Below are positions 50,583 to 57,992 of a stretch of 64,000 nt of DNA, piece after piece. The DNA is taken from assembly GCA_900315935.1 (NCBI GenBank), contig ONBB01000017.1, forward strand, positions 25,010 to 89,009, in the 5' to 3' direction. The notes beneath the pieces are model-generated. The model ran no database searches, was not told where the DNA came from, and was given only the letters and a program-made list of their open reading frames with translations. The position numbers and the translations under genes were made by a program. The stretch's first letter is position 1. Every line of letters begins with the position of its first letter. This DNA is from an uncultured Bacteroidales bacterium (GTDB lineage Bacteria > Bacteroidota > Bacteroidia > Bacteroidales > P3).

Positions 50583-51324
50583 AAAAGGCCCACCTTCCGG
50601 CTGTGAGTTCGGGCGGGGCGGGGGCTGTGGTGTGGGATGGGGTGGGAAGTGGAGTGGCGGAAAGTTCGGCGGCCGGCTGTGCCATCGCTGTGCCGTAGAC
50701 GGTGGCGGAGACGTTGCCCTGGCCGCTGGCGGCGAAGGCCCAGAGGTGCAGCTCGCCGCCGGCAAACTCTTCGGGTAGAAGGAGTTGCACAGCCCTGCGT
50801 CCGCGTTCCGCCACGGCCGTGAGGCCGCGGCCCGCCGCGGGGCTGTATATATAAATATGTATGTCGTCCGCGAGGCCACCCCCGTCGGCGACCCAGCGCA
50901 CAGCGAGCACACCGCGCTCGTCCACAGCGTATTGCAAGCCTTTGGGCACCGCCAGGGTGCCCTGCGAGAACTGCAGGCTGGGATAGTCAATGGCTCTAGA
51001 ATTTCTAGATTCTCTAGAATTTCTAGTATTTCTAGATCCTCTAGGAAAACACTCCTTGTTGATTTTCAGGAAGGCGTTGCCTTCGGTAATCTGCCAGTCG
51101 GCGGCCAACCTCCGCAGCCCCACGCGCAGCACGGGCGTGGCAGGCGAGGCGAACTGTATCATCGCTTTGAAGCGGCTGCGCTGTTGCAGCTGGGCCTCTG
51201 ATTTGCGGTCCTTTATATGCGGCTGGTAGGCACGCACGAACCAGGCCCCGCGGCGGTGGTACCCCACCACGGTGCCCACGCGGCCACTGAAGCCGCCCAG
51301 TATGCCCATATCCAACTTCGCCAT
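50566..51324 (-). CDS. DUF6266 family protein
   Basis: 252 aa. N-terminus MGILGGFSGRVGTVVGYHRRGAWFVRAYQP is the DUF6266 signature; the family is Bacteroidota-specific and uncharacterised. The middle contains SRNTRNSRESRNSRAID, encoded by a CTAGAAATT nonamer array (50994-51044). The C-terminus is Pro/Ala-rich and its last codons overlap the fic operator region. It has no signal peptide. Confidence 0.8.
   Translation of the reverse strand: MAKLDMGILGGFSGRVGTVVGYHRRGAWFVRAYQPHIKDRKSEAQLQQRSRFKAMIQFASPATPVLRVGLRRLAADWQITEGNAFLKINKECFPRGSRNTRNSRESRNSRAIDYPSLQFSQGTLAVPKGLQYAVDERGVLAVRWVADGGGLADDIHIYIYSPAAGRGLTAVAERGRRAVQLLLPEEFAGGELHLWAFAASGQGNVSATVYGTAMAQPAAELSATPLPTPSHTTAPAPPELTAGRWAFCSDFG
50994..51044. 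repeat. 9-nt CTAGAAATT tandem repeat inside the DUF6266 gene
   Basis: Five units on the minus strand, read as SRN/TRN/SRE, while the identical unit in the dehydrogenase (13723-13791) is read as LEN/LEF. Confidence 0.85.
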
Positions 51325-51344
51325 CTTACTGCTTATTTTTTTCT

Positions 51345-51427
51345 GTCGGCGAATTATGCGAATTATGCGAATTGGTCTAATTTACTGCAAGTTAGATTAA
51401 TTCGTAAAATTCGCATAATTCGCCGAC
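51345..51427. repeat. Long imperfect hairpin built of GAATTATGC units
   Basis: Left arm 51345-51380 and right arm 51392-51427, 36 bases each with about four mismatches, loop TTTACTGCAAG. It starts and ends with GTCGGCGAATTATGC/GCATAATTCGCCGAC, and the left arm holds three GAATTATGC units. It lies between DUF6266 and the S41 gene, upstream of both, so it is not a terminator. Confidence 0.75.
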
Positions 51428-51632
51428 CAAAAAGAATAACGCCGACATCGGCAGAATATTGCATCAGTCCCCCTGCAGGGTACGAAGAGAGGCAAAACCT
51501 ATAGCCTTCCGATTGCTGGCTGCCAGCCTGTTGCGTCCCTGCGCAGGGGGCGTTTTTTCTCGAAAAAAATGCAGGAAAACATTTTTTCTGCCCCTGCATA
51601 CGATAAACACCATCTCGGCGTTACTCCCTATT
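51428..51632. other. Region upstream of the S41 protease gene
   Basis: Holds the second copy of the 25-nt CGAAGAGAGG-type sequence (51483-51507), GC-rich CCTGCGCAGGGGG near 51540 and AT-rich TTTTTTCTCGAAAAAAAT. No clear TAnnTTTG element was found. Confidence 0.35.
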
Positions 51633-53243
51633 ATGACCCCCGAACGCAAGTCCACACAGATAGGCAACTTCGTGCTCATCCTCATCGCCATGGTGCTGGG
51701 TGTGCTCATCGGCCTTATGTTTGCCTCGCACAGTCGCCAGGATGCCTACCAGCACTCGCTGCTGCAGGGCAAGATGGCCGAGGTGCTCGACCTGGTGGAG
51801 ACCGAATATGTAGACCCGATCGACGCCGACTCGCTCTCGGAGAGCCTCCTCTCGGTGATGCTCTCCAAGCTGGACCCCCACAGCTCCTACCTCTCGGCCG
51901 TCGCCGCAGCGGAGTCCGACGAGAAGCTGCGTGGCAACTTCGAGGGTGTGGGCCTGCTGCTGCGCGCCGAGGGCGACAGCACCTATATCGGCCAGGTGAT
52001 GGCCGACGGTCCCTCGGCTGGGTCGGGGCTCCTGCCGGGCGACCTCATCGTCAGTGTCGACGGCTACCGCGTTTGCGGACGGAACCTGCCGGCCGACAGC
52101 ATCGTGGCGCGCCTGCGCGGCCCGCGCCGTTCGCAGGTAGCCATCGAGGTCTACCGCCAGTGCGCCTCCCCGGCACCGTGCCAGCTGACCTTCACCATAC
52201 GCCGCGGCGTGGTCAACCACCTCACCGTGCCCTACAGCGGCATGCTCGACGACACGACGGGCTACCTGCTGCTCACCTCCTTCGCCTCCACCAGCCACAG
52301 CGAATTCCGCTCCGCCCTCCGCTCCCTCCTCAGCCAAGGCATGAAGCACCTCGTGCTCGACCTGCGCGGCAACGGAGGAGGGTCGCTCAACGCCGCCACC
52401 GACATCGCCGGCGAACTGCTGCCGGCCGGCTCGCTCATCGTCTACATCCAGGGCGCCCACCACGCCCGCCAGAACAGCTACTCGTACCCGGGCGGCCTCT
52501 TCACCCGTGGCGGCCTCACGGTGCTCATCGACGAAGGGTCCGCCTCGGCCTCCGAGGTGCTGGCCGGTGCCCTGCAGGACAACGACCGCGCCCTCATCGT
52601 AGGCCGCCGCACCTTCGGCAAGGGCTTGGTGCAGCGCGAGTTCCCGCTGGAGGACGGCTCGTCGGTGATGCTCACCACCGCCCGCTACTACACCCCCTCC
52701 GGCCGCTCCATACAGCGCCCCTACAGCGCCGGCACCGACGAGTACTACCGCGACTACATCAACCAGCTCATCGAAGAGTCCTACGCCGACAACCCCACGC
52801 TGCACGTTACCGACTCGACGCCCTACCACACCGTCGGCGGACGCGTCGTCTACGGCGGTGGCGGCATCTTCCCCGACCGCCTCATCGCCTACCGGCGCGA
52901 CAGCTCGCTGGTCTACTACAACCGCCTGGCCTCGGCCGGCCTCATCACCCGCACCGCCTTCGCCGAAGTCAGGCTCCACGCCGACGCCCTGCTGCGGCGC
53001 TACGCCGACGCCGACGACTTCCGCCGACGCTACACCGTGCCCGACAGCACCATAGCCCGCCTCACCGCCCTCGGCCAGCAGCGCGGCATACCGCTCGACC
53101 CCAAGGGCCTCAACGCGCAACGACGCCTCATCACCACCATGCTCAAGGCATACATCGGCGACCACCTCTTCGGCCACGACGCCTTCTATCCCCTCATCCT
53201 GCGCGAAGACAACGACCTGATGCAAGCAATGCAGAAGAAATGA
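51633..53243 (+). CDS. S41 family (CtpA-like) periplasmic protease
   Basis: 536 aa from ATG 51633; the earlier in-frame start at 51459 reads low-complexity sequence. One N-terminal membrane segment (NFVLILIAMVLGVLIGLMF), PDZ domain (VGLLLRAEGDSTYIGQVMADGPSAGSGLLPGDLIVSVDG), then the S41 core: KHLVLDLRGNGGGSLNAATDIAGE, VLIDEGSASASEVLAGALQDN (catalytic Ser) and VGRRTFGKGLVQREFPL (catalytic Lys). It cleaves unfolded C-termini in the periplasm. Followed by tlpA-like gene after 21 nt. Confidence 0.93.
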   Translation: MTPERKSTQIGNFVLILIAMVLGVLIGLMFASHSRQDAYQHSLLQGKMAEVLDLVETEYVDPIDADSLSESLLSVMLSKLDPHSSYLSAVAAAESDEKLRGNFEGVGLLLRAEGDSTYIGQVMADGPSAGSGLLPGDLIVSVDGYRVCGRNLPADSIVARLRGPRRSQVAIEVYRQCASPAPCQLTFTIRRGVVNHLTVPYSGMLDDTTGYLLLTSFASTSHSEFRSALRSLLSQGMKHLVLDLRGNGGGSLNAATDIAGELLPAGSLIVYIQGAHHARQNSYSYPGGLFTRGGLTVLIDEGSASASEVLAGALQDNDRALIVGRRTFGKGLVQREFPLEDGSSVMLTTARYYTPSGRSIQRPYSAGTDEYYRDYINQLIEESYADNPTLHVTDSTPYHTVGGRVVYGGGGIFPDRLIAYRRDSSLVYYNRLASAGLITRTAFAEVRLHADALLRRYADADDFRRRYTVPDSTIARLTALGQQRGIPLDPKGLNAQRRLITTMLKAYIGDHLFGHDAFYPLILREDNDLMQAMQKK

Positions 53244-53264
53244 TACATATATAGAAACGCCTCT

Positions 53265-54299
53265 ATGAAACGACACCTCGCAATAGCCCTCGGCCTCCTG
53301 CTCGCCCTCGGCGCCACGGCCCAGAAAAGCACCGTTACCTGCACCTTCGACGGCCTGCCGGCCGGCACGCGCCTCCTCCTCAACGAGCCCCATGGCGGAC
53401 GCCTTGTCCCCACGGACACCCTCGTGCCCGACGCCAAAGGGCGCGTCAAACTGGAACGCTACTCCACACAGCCCGAGTTCCTCGTCCTGAGCCTCGACCA
53501 GAAGCAGCCCCCGATGCTCCACCTCATCACACTCCCCAAGGAGCGCATCACGCTCGAAGCCACCTACATGCCCGCCCTCAACCACATCGATATCACCTCC
53601 GCCAAGGGCTCCGACAACATGGACCTCTACCGCCGCTTCTCCAACCTCACCACCCGCTCGTTCCTCAACCAAGACCCCAACCGCGTCAGCGACAGCCTCG
53701 AAGTGCTCCTCTCCGGCACCCCCGGCACCCTCATGAGCGCCTTCCTGGTTACCTTCTACGAGCAGTACTTCGAGCAATACGCGCCGCTCTACAAGAAGAT
53801 TCGCGACGCCCTCGTCGGCCAGTATGCCGACAACGACTTCGTGCGCCACATCGACTCGCGCCTGCGGTCGGCCCTTATCGCCGGCATGGAGGCTCCCGAC
53901 ATCGCCCTGCCCAACCCCCAAGGCGACACCCTCCGCCTCTCCTCCCTGCGCGGCAAGGTGGTGCTCATCGACTTCTGGGCCTCGTGGTGCGGCCCCTGCC
54001 GCAGGGAGAACCCCCACGTGGTGCGCCTCTACGAGCGCTTCCGCGACAAGGGCTTCGAGGTATTCAGCGTCTCGCTCGACCAGAGCCACGACAAGTGGGT
54101 CGACGCCATCGCCAAGGACAACCTCAGCTGGCCCTACCACGTCAGCGACCTGCGCGGCTGGAACTCCGCCGCCGGCCGCCTCTACGGCATACAGTCCATC
54201 CCCGCCACCGTCCTCGTCGACCGCGAGGGCAACATCGTGGCACGCAATTTGCGGGGTTCGGATTTGGATAAGAAACTAAACGAATTGCTAGCACAATGA
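53265..54299 (+). CDS. TlpA-like thiol-disulfide oxidoreductase with DUF4369-type N-domain
   Basis: 344 aa. Signal peptide LAIALGLLLALGATAQK, then a beta-rich domain (VTCTFDGLPAGTRLLLNE, DTLVPDAKGRVKL) resembling DUF4369 and a C-terminal thioredoxin fold with IDFWASWCGPCRRENPHVV (CGPC active site) and cis-Pro region YGIQSIPATVLVDREG. It reduces disulfides in the periplasm, often in cytochrome c or cofactor pathways. ATGA overlap with mrp. Confidence 0.9.
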   Translation: MKRHLAIALGLLLALGATAQKSTVTCTFDGLPAGTRLLLNEPHGGRLVPTDTLVPDAKGRVKLERYSTQPEFLVLSLDQKQPPMLHLITLPKERITLEATYMPALNHIDITSAKGSDNMDLYRRFSNLTTRSFLNQDPNRVSDSLEVLLSGTPGTLMSAFLVTFYEQYFEQYAPLYKKIRDALVGQYADNDFVRHIDSRLRSALIAGMEAPDIALPNPQGDTLRLSSLRGKVVLIDFWASWCGPCRRENPHVVRLYERFRDKGFEVFSVSLDQSHDKWVDAIAKDNLSWPYHVSDLRGWNSAAGRLYGIQSIPATVLVDREGNIVARNLRGSDLDKKLNELLAQ

Positions 54300-55375
54300 T
54301 AACCACCACACAGATAGAGATGGCCCTCGGCCATGTCAACGACCCCGCCACCGAGCGCACTGTAACCGAGCTCGGCTGGCTGTCCAACATCCAAATCGAC
54401 GGCCTCGACGTCAGCTTCGACCTCGCCTCGGGCGACGCCTCCCTGGTGCAGCCCTGCGTCGACGCCATCCACGAGTACGTGGACCGCAACGCCTCGGTCA
54501 GCGTCAACGTTACCAATCGCCTCGAACCCGCCGCTCCAGCCGCACAGCCTGCCGCCGAAAGCGACAATGCCATGCCTGGCCTGGCCGGCGTCAAGCACAT
54601 CATCGCCGTCGCCTCCGGCAAGGGCGGTGTGGGCAAAAGCACCGTGGCCGCCAACCTGGCTGTGTCGCTCGCCAAGAGCGGTGCCAGGGTGGCCCTCGTC
54701 GATGCCGACATATACGGCCCCTCGATGCCCATCATGTTCGACGTCAGCGGCGAGCAGGTCTTCGGCCACCAGGTGGGCGACAAGACCTATATGCTGCCCG
54801 TGGAGAAGTACGGCATCAAGCTGATGTCGGTCGGCTTCTTCGTCGACCCCGAGAAAGCCCTCATCTGGCGCGGCCCCATGGCCAGCAGCGCCCTCAAGCA
54901 ACTGCTGGGCGACACCTGGTGGGGCGACATCGACTACATGGTGGTCGACATGCCTCCCGGAACCGGCGACGTGCAGCTCACCCTCGCACAGACCATCCCC
55001 GTTACCGGCGCCATCATCGTCAGCACCCCCCAGCAGGTGGCGTTGGCCGACGTGGTGCGCGGCGTGCAGATGTTCCGTGCCGAGGCCATCGACATCCCCG
55101 TGCTGGGATTTGTCGAGAATATGGCCTACTTCACCCCCGCCGAGCTGCCCAACAACCGCTACTACATCTTCGGGCAGGGCGGCTGCCGCAAGCTGGCCTC
55201 CGAAATGGGCATCCCCCTGCTGGGCGAGATACCCCTGGTGCAGCGCATTGCCGAGAGCGGCGATGCTGGCAAGCCCGTGGCCCTATACACGCCCGACATG
55301 TCCCAGAGCCCCGAGCGCGACGCCTTCGACGCCCTGGCGCAGAATACCATCAACGCCATCAATAACCTGAAATAA
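54296..55375 (+). CDS. mrp: Mrp/NBP35 family Fe-S cluster carrier ATPase
   Basis: 359 aa. N-terminal MIP18-like domain (DUF59; ALGHVNDPATERTVTELGWLSNIQ), linker, then deviant Walker A IIAVASGKGGVGKSTVAANLAVSLAKSG and switch DYMVVDMPPGTGDVQLTLAQTI. The Cys pair of ApbC (CxxC) near the C-terminus is not in its usual place: FGQGGCRKLASEMG has a single Cys. Assembles Fe-S clusters; the next gene is a NifU-type scaffold. Confidence 0.9.
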   Translation: MITTTQIEMALGHVNDPATERTVTELGWLSNIQIDGLDVSFDLASGDASLVQPCVDAIHEYVDRNASVSVNVTNRLEPAAPAAQPAAESDNAMPGLAGVKHIIAVASGKGGVGKSTVAANLAVSLAKSGARVALVDADIYGPSMPIMFDVSGEQVFGHQVGDKTYMLPVEKYGIKLMSVGFFVDPEKALIWRGPMASSALKQLLGDTWWGDIDYMVVDMPPGTGDVQLTLAQTIPVTGAIIVSTPQQVALADVVRGVQMFRAEAIDIPVLGFVENMAYFTPAELPNNRYYIFGQGGCRKLASEMGIPLLGEIPLVQRIAESGDAGKPVALYTPDMSQSPERDAFDALAQNTINAINNLK

Positions 55376-55383
55376 CACACAGT

Positions 55384-55629
55384 ATGACCGACCAAGAGAA
55401 AGCCACCCTAGAGGTGAAAGTAAAGAACGCCCTCCAGCAGATACGCCCCTACCTCCAGCAGGACGGCGGCGATGTGGAATATGTCGACATGACCAACGAG
55501 GGCGTGGTCATGGTGCGCCTGCAGGGCCACTGCGGCTCCTGCCCCCACGCCATGATGACCCTCAAACAAGGTATCGAGCAGGCCATCAAGCGCGTCCTGC
55601 CCGAGGTGAAAAGCGTCGAGCGCGTATGA
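55384..55629 (+). CDS. NifU-type Fe-S scaffold (C-terminal domain only)
   Basis: 81 aa: QQIRPYLQQDGGDVEYVDMTNEG, then VMVRLQGHCGSCPHAMMTLKQGIEQAIKRVLPEV with the CxxC cluster site CGSC. Length and motif match stand-alone Nfu domains. Nine bases after mrp and overlapping the cobalamin adenosyltransferase start. Together with Mrp it forms an Fe-S assembly pair. Confidence 0.93.
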   Translation: MTDQEKATLEVKVKNALQQIRPYLQQDGGDVEYVDMTNEGVVMVRLQGHCGSCPHAMMTLKQGIEQAIKRVLPEVKSVERV

Positions 55630-56171
55630 TATACACCAAGACAGGCGACGGCGGCACTACCAGCCTCGTAGGCGGCAGCCGCGTCAGCAAGGACGACCAC
55701 CGCGTCGAGGCATACGGCACCGTCGACGAGCTCAACTCGCACATCGGCCTCCTGGCCGAGCTCTTCCGCCCGGAGCCCGGCGGCTACTGCGACGAGCTCA
55801 AGGCTGTACAGCGCAACCTCTTCACCCTGCAGACCCTGCTGGCCACCGAGGATGCCGACCTCTATGCACGTCTGCCCCAGCTGCCGCTGGAAGAGGTGGA
55901 AATACTGGAACGCCAGATAGACACCATCAGCGACCAGCTGCCCAAACTGCGCAGTTTCGTCATCGCCGGCGGCAATGTAATCGGCGCCCAATGCCATGTC
56001 TGCCGCACCGTCTGCCGTCGCGCCGAGCGCCGCGTCGTTACCCTCGCCCGCGAGGTGCACATCGACGAGACCATCCAGCGCTACCTGAACCGTCTTTCCG
56101 ACTACCTGTTCGTCCTCGGACGCCATGCCGTGGTGGCGAAAGGCCAGGTGGAAGACCTGTATACCAACTGA
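55626..56171 (+). CDS. PduO-type cob(I)alamin adenosyltransferase
   Basis: 181 aa. IYTKTGDGGTTSLVGGSRVSKDDHRVEAYGTVDELNSHIGLL is the N-terminal ATP site signature; FVIAGGNVIGAQCHVCRTVCRRAERRV includes the base-on/ATP helix and Arg residues. It makes adenosylcobalamin from cob(I)alamin and ATP. ATGA-type overlap with the NifU gene, and a separate promoter follows it for the next gene. Confidence 0.93.
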   Translation: MIYTKTGDGGTTSLVGGSRVSKDDHRVEAYGTVDELNSHIGLLAELFRPEPGGYCDELKAVQRNLFTLQTLLATEDADLYARLPQLPLEEVEILERQIDTISDQLPKLRSFVIAGGNVIGAQCHVCRTVCRRAERRVVTLAREVHIDETIQRYLNRLSDYLFVLGRHAVVAKGQVEDLYTN

Positions 56172-56183
56172 TTGCAAAAACAA

Positions 56184-56214
56184 TTTGCCAGTATGGGAAA
56201 AAGATGTACTTTTG
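56184..56214 (+). promoter_or_regulatory. Promoter of the DUF2795-DUF2520-tatD genes
   Basis: TTTG (56184-56187), 19-nt spacer, TACTTTTG (56207-56214), about 24 nt before the ATG. Confidence 0.75.
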
Positions 56215-56237
56215 CAAAAATTTTTTAGACACGAGAT

Positions 56238-56459
56238 ATGTATTGGACACTTGAATTAGCATCAAAACTGGAAGACGCCCCTTGGCCCGCTACCAAGGAC
56301 GAACTGATTGACTATGCACAGCGTACGGGAGCCCCCATGGAAGTCATCGAGAACCTGATGGAAATCGAGGACGAGGGCGACCCCTACGACAGCATCGAGG
56401 ATATTTGGCCCGACTATCCGACCAAGGAGGACTTTTTCTTTGAGGAAGACGAGTATTAA
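56238..56459 (+). CDS. DUF2795 small acidic protein
   Basis: 73 aa: MYWTLELASKLEDAPWPATK, then DELIDYAQRTGAPMEVIENLMEIEDEG and an acidic tail. This is the DUF2795 pattern, 65-75 aa proteins of unknown function. It overlaps the DUF2520 gene start by 20 nt. Confidence 0.8.
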   Translation: MYWTLELASKLEDAPWPATKDELIDYAQRTGAPMEVIENLMEIEDEGDPYDSIEDIWPDYPTKEDFFFEEDEY

Positions 56460-57216
56460 AGACGTTACCTTCATCGGTTCGGGCAACGTGGCCACCCACC
56501 TCGCCCTAGCGCTCCATAGCACCGGCGTAGCCATACGTCAGGTGCTTTCTCGCGAATATGACCATGCCGCGCTCCTCGCCTCGCGCGTGGGAGCACAGCC
56601 CATCAACCGCCCCGAGCTGCTGAAAAACAATGCCGATGCCTACATCCTGGCCGTCAACGACGATGCCCTATACGACCTGGCCCTCGACCTGCGGCTGCCC
56701 GACGCCCTGGTGCTCCACACCTCGGGCAGCACGCCGATGGCGGTGCTGAAACCCATATCGCGCTGCCATGGCGTGGTGTGGTCGCCTCAGACTTTCGTTC
56801 GCGACTTCGCCATGGACTACGCCCGCCTGCCCCTCTGCATCGAGGCCGACTCGCTGCAGTCGGAGGAACTTATCGTCGGGCTCTTCGGACGCATCACCCA
56901 CAACATACACCGCCTCGATTTCGAGCAGCGCCGCTGGGCGCACCTGGCCGCCGTGATGGTCAACAATTTCAGCAACGCCATCAACGCCTTGGCGCAAGAC
57001 CTCATGCTGCAGCGGGGGCTTGACTTCTCCATGCTGCAGCCCCTGGCCGAGGCCACGACCAAGAAGATCAACCTCGGCCCCCTGTGGCCGCAGCAGACGG
57101 GTCCCGCCGCACGCCACGATGAGAAGACCCTCGATGCCCAGCGCCGCCTGCTGGCCGACCAGCCGCAGCTGCTCGAGCTCTATAACCTCCTCACCGATAT
57201 CATTCAGCAGCGATGA
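56440..57216 (+). CDS. DUF2520 Rossmann-fold oxidoreductase-like protein
   Basis: 258 aa from TTG 56440 (inside the DUF2795 3' end). A real Shine-Dalgarno-like AAGGAGG lies at 56424-56430, rare for this phylum, and supports this start. NAD(P)-binding motif VTFIGSGNVATHLALALH, then VVWSPQTF and a C-terminal all-helical domain (HLAAVMVNNFSNAINALAQDLMLQ) as in F420-dependent oxidoreductases and DUF2520. Substrate unknown. Its stop overlaps the tatD start. Confidence 0.85.
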   Translation: MRKTSIKDVTFIGSGNVATHLALALHSTGVAIRQVLSREYDHAALLASRVGAQPINRPELLKNNADAYILAVNDDALYDLALDLRLPDALVLHTSGSTPMAVLKPISRCHGVVWSPQTFVRDFAMDYARLPLCIEADSLQSEELIVGLFGRITHNIHRLDFEQRRWAHLAAVMVNNFSNAINALAQDLMLQRGLDFSMLQPLAEATTKKINLGPLWPQQTGPAARHDEKTLDAQRRLLADQPQLLELYNLLTDIIQQR

Positions 57217-57992
57217 CCTTCATCGACACCCACAGCCACCTCTACGACGAGGCGTTCGACGCCGACCGCGAGCAGGCATTGCAGCGCGCCCTGGATGCCG
57301 GCGTGTCCACACTGCTGCTTCCCGACATCGACAGCAGCAGCCGTCCGCACCAGCAGGCGTTGGCTGCAGCCCATCCCGGATGCACATACGAGATGGCCGG
57401 CCTGCATCCCACCTCGGTCAAAGAAGACTATGAAGAGGAGCTTCGCCTAGTGCACGACCTGCTTTTCTCCGGACATCACTATATCGCCGTGGGTGAGGTT
57501 GGTATGGACCTCTACTGGGACCGCACCTTTGAAGTCCAGCAGCGCGAGGCGTTGAAACGCCAGCTGAGATGGGCGTTGGAACTGAACCTGCCCGTATGCC
57601 TCCACATCCGCAAGGCACACAACGAGGTTTTCGGCCTGCTGCGCGAAATGAACCGCCCCGCCTGGCGCGGCGTGATGCACTGCTTCGGCGGCAGCCTGCA
57701 GGAGGCGCGCCGCGCGGTGGAGATGGGGTTCCACCTCGGTATCGGCGGCGTGGTTACATTCAAGAATGCCGGCTTGGCGGAAATTGTGAAAGAGATACCG
57801 CTGGAGCACCTCCTGCTGGAGACCGACGCGCCCTACCTCGCGCCGGCACCCCACAGAGGAAAGCGCAACGAGAGCTGCTATATTCCTCTCGTTGCGCAAA
57901 AGATTGCCGAGCTTAAAGGCATCGGCGTGGAGGAGGTGGCCGATGTAACCACCGCCTCGGCACGCGCCCTGTTTACTCTACCCAGCCTATAA
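57213..57992 (+). CDS. TatD-type metal-dependent hydrolase
   Basis: 259 aa. FIDTHSHLYDEAFDAD (metal HxH), GEVGMDLYW, LPVCLHIRKAHNEVF, GVMHCFGGSLQEA, LLLETDAPYLAPAPHRGKRNE with the metal Asp. This is the TIM-barrel TatD family, 3'-5' DNA/RNA exonuclease or D-amino acid deacylase-like. It ends convergent with the carboxyltransferase gene, overlapping by 20 nt. Confidence 0.93.
   Translation: MTFIDTHSHLYDEAFDADREQALQRALDAGVSTLLLPDIDSSSRPHQQALAAAHPGCTYEMAGLHPTSVKEDYEEELRLVHDLLFSGHHYIAVGEVGMDLYWDRTFEVQQREALKRQLRWALELNLPVCLHIRKAHNEVFGLLREMNRPAWRGVMHCFGGSLQEARRAVEMGFHLGIGGVVTFKNAGLAEIVKEIPLEHLLLETDAPYLAPAPHRGKRNESCYIPLVAQKIAELKGIGVEEVADVTTASARALFTLPSL

Noticed and set aside
51569-54140. 561- and 839-codon frames over the S41 and TlpA genes
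   Set aside because: Arg/Pro- or Gly/Val-rich alternative frames; the S41 and thioredoxin motifs are all in the annotated frames.
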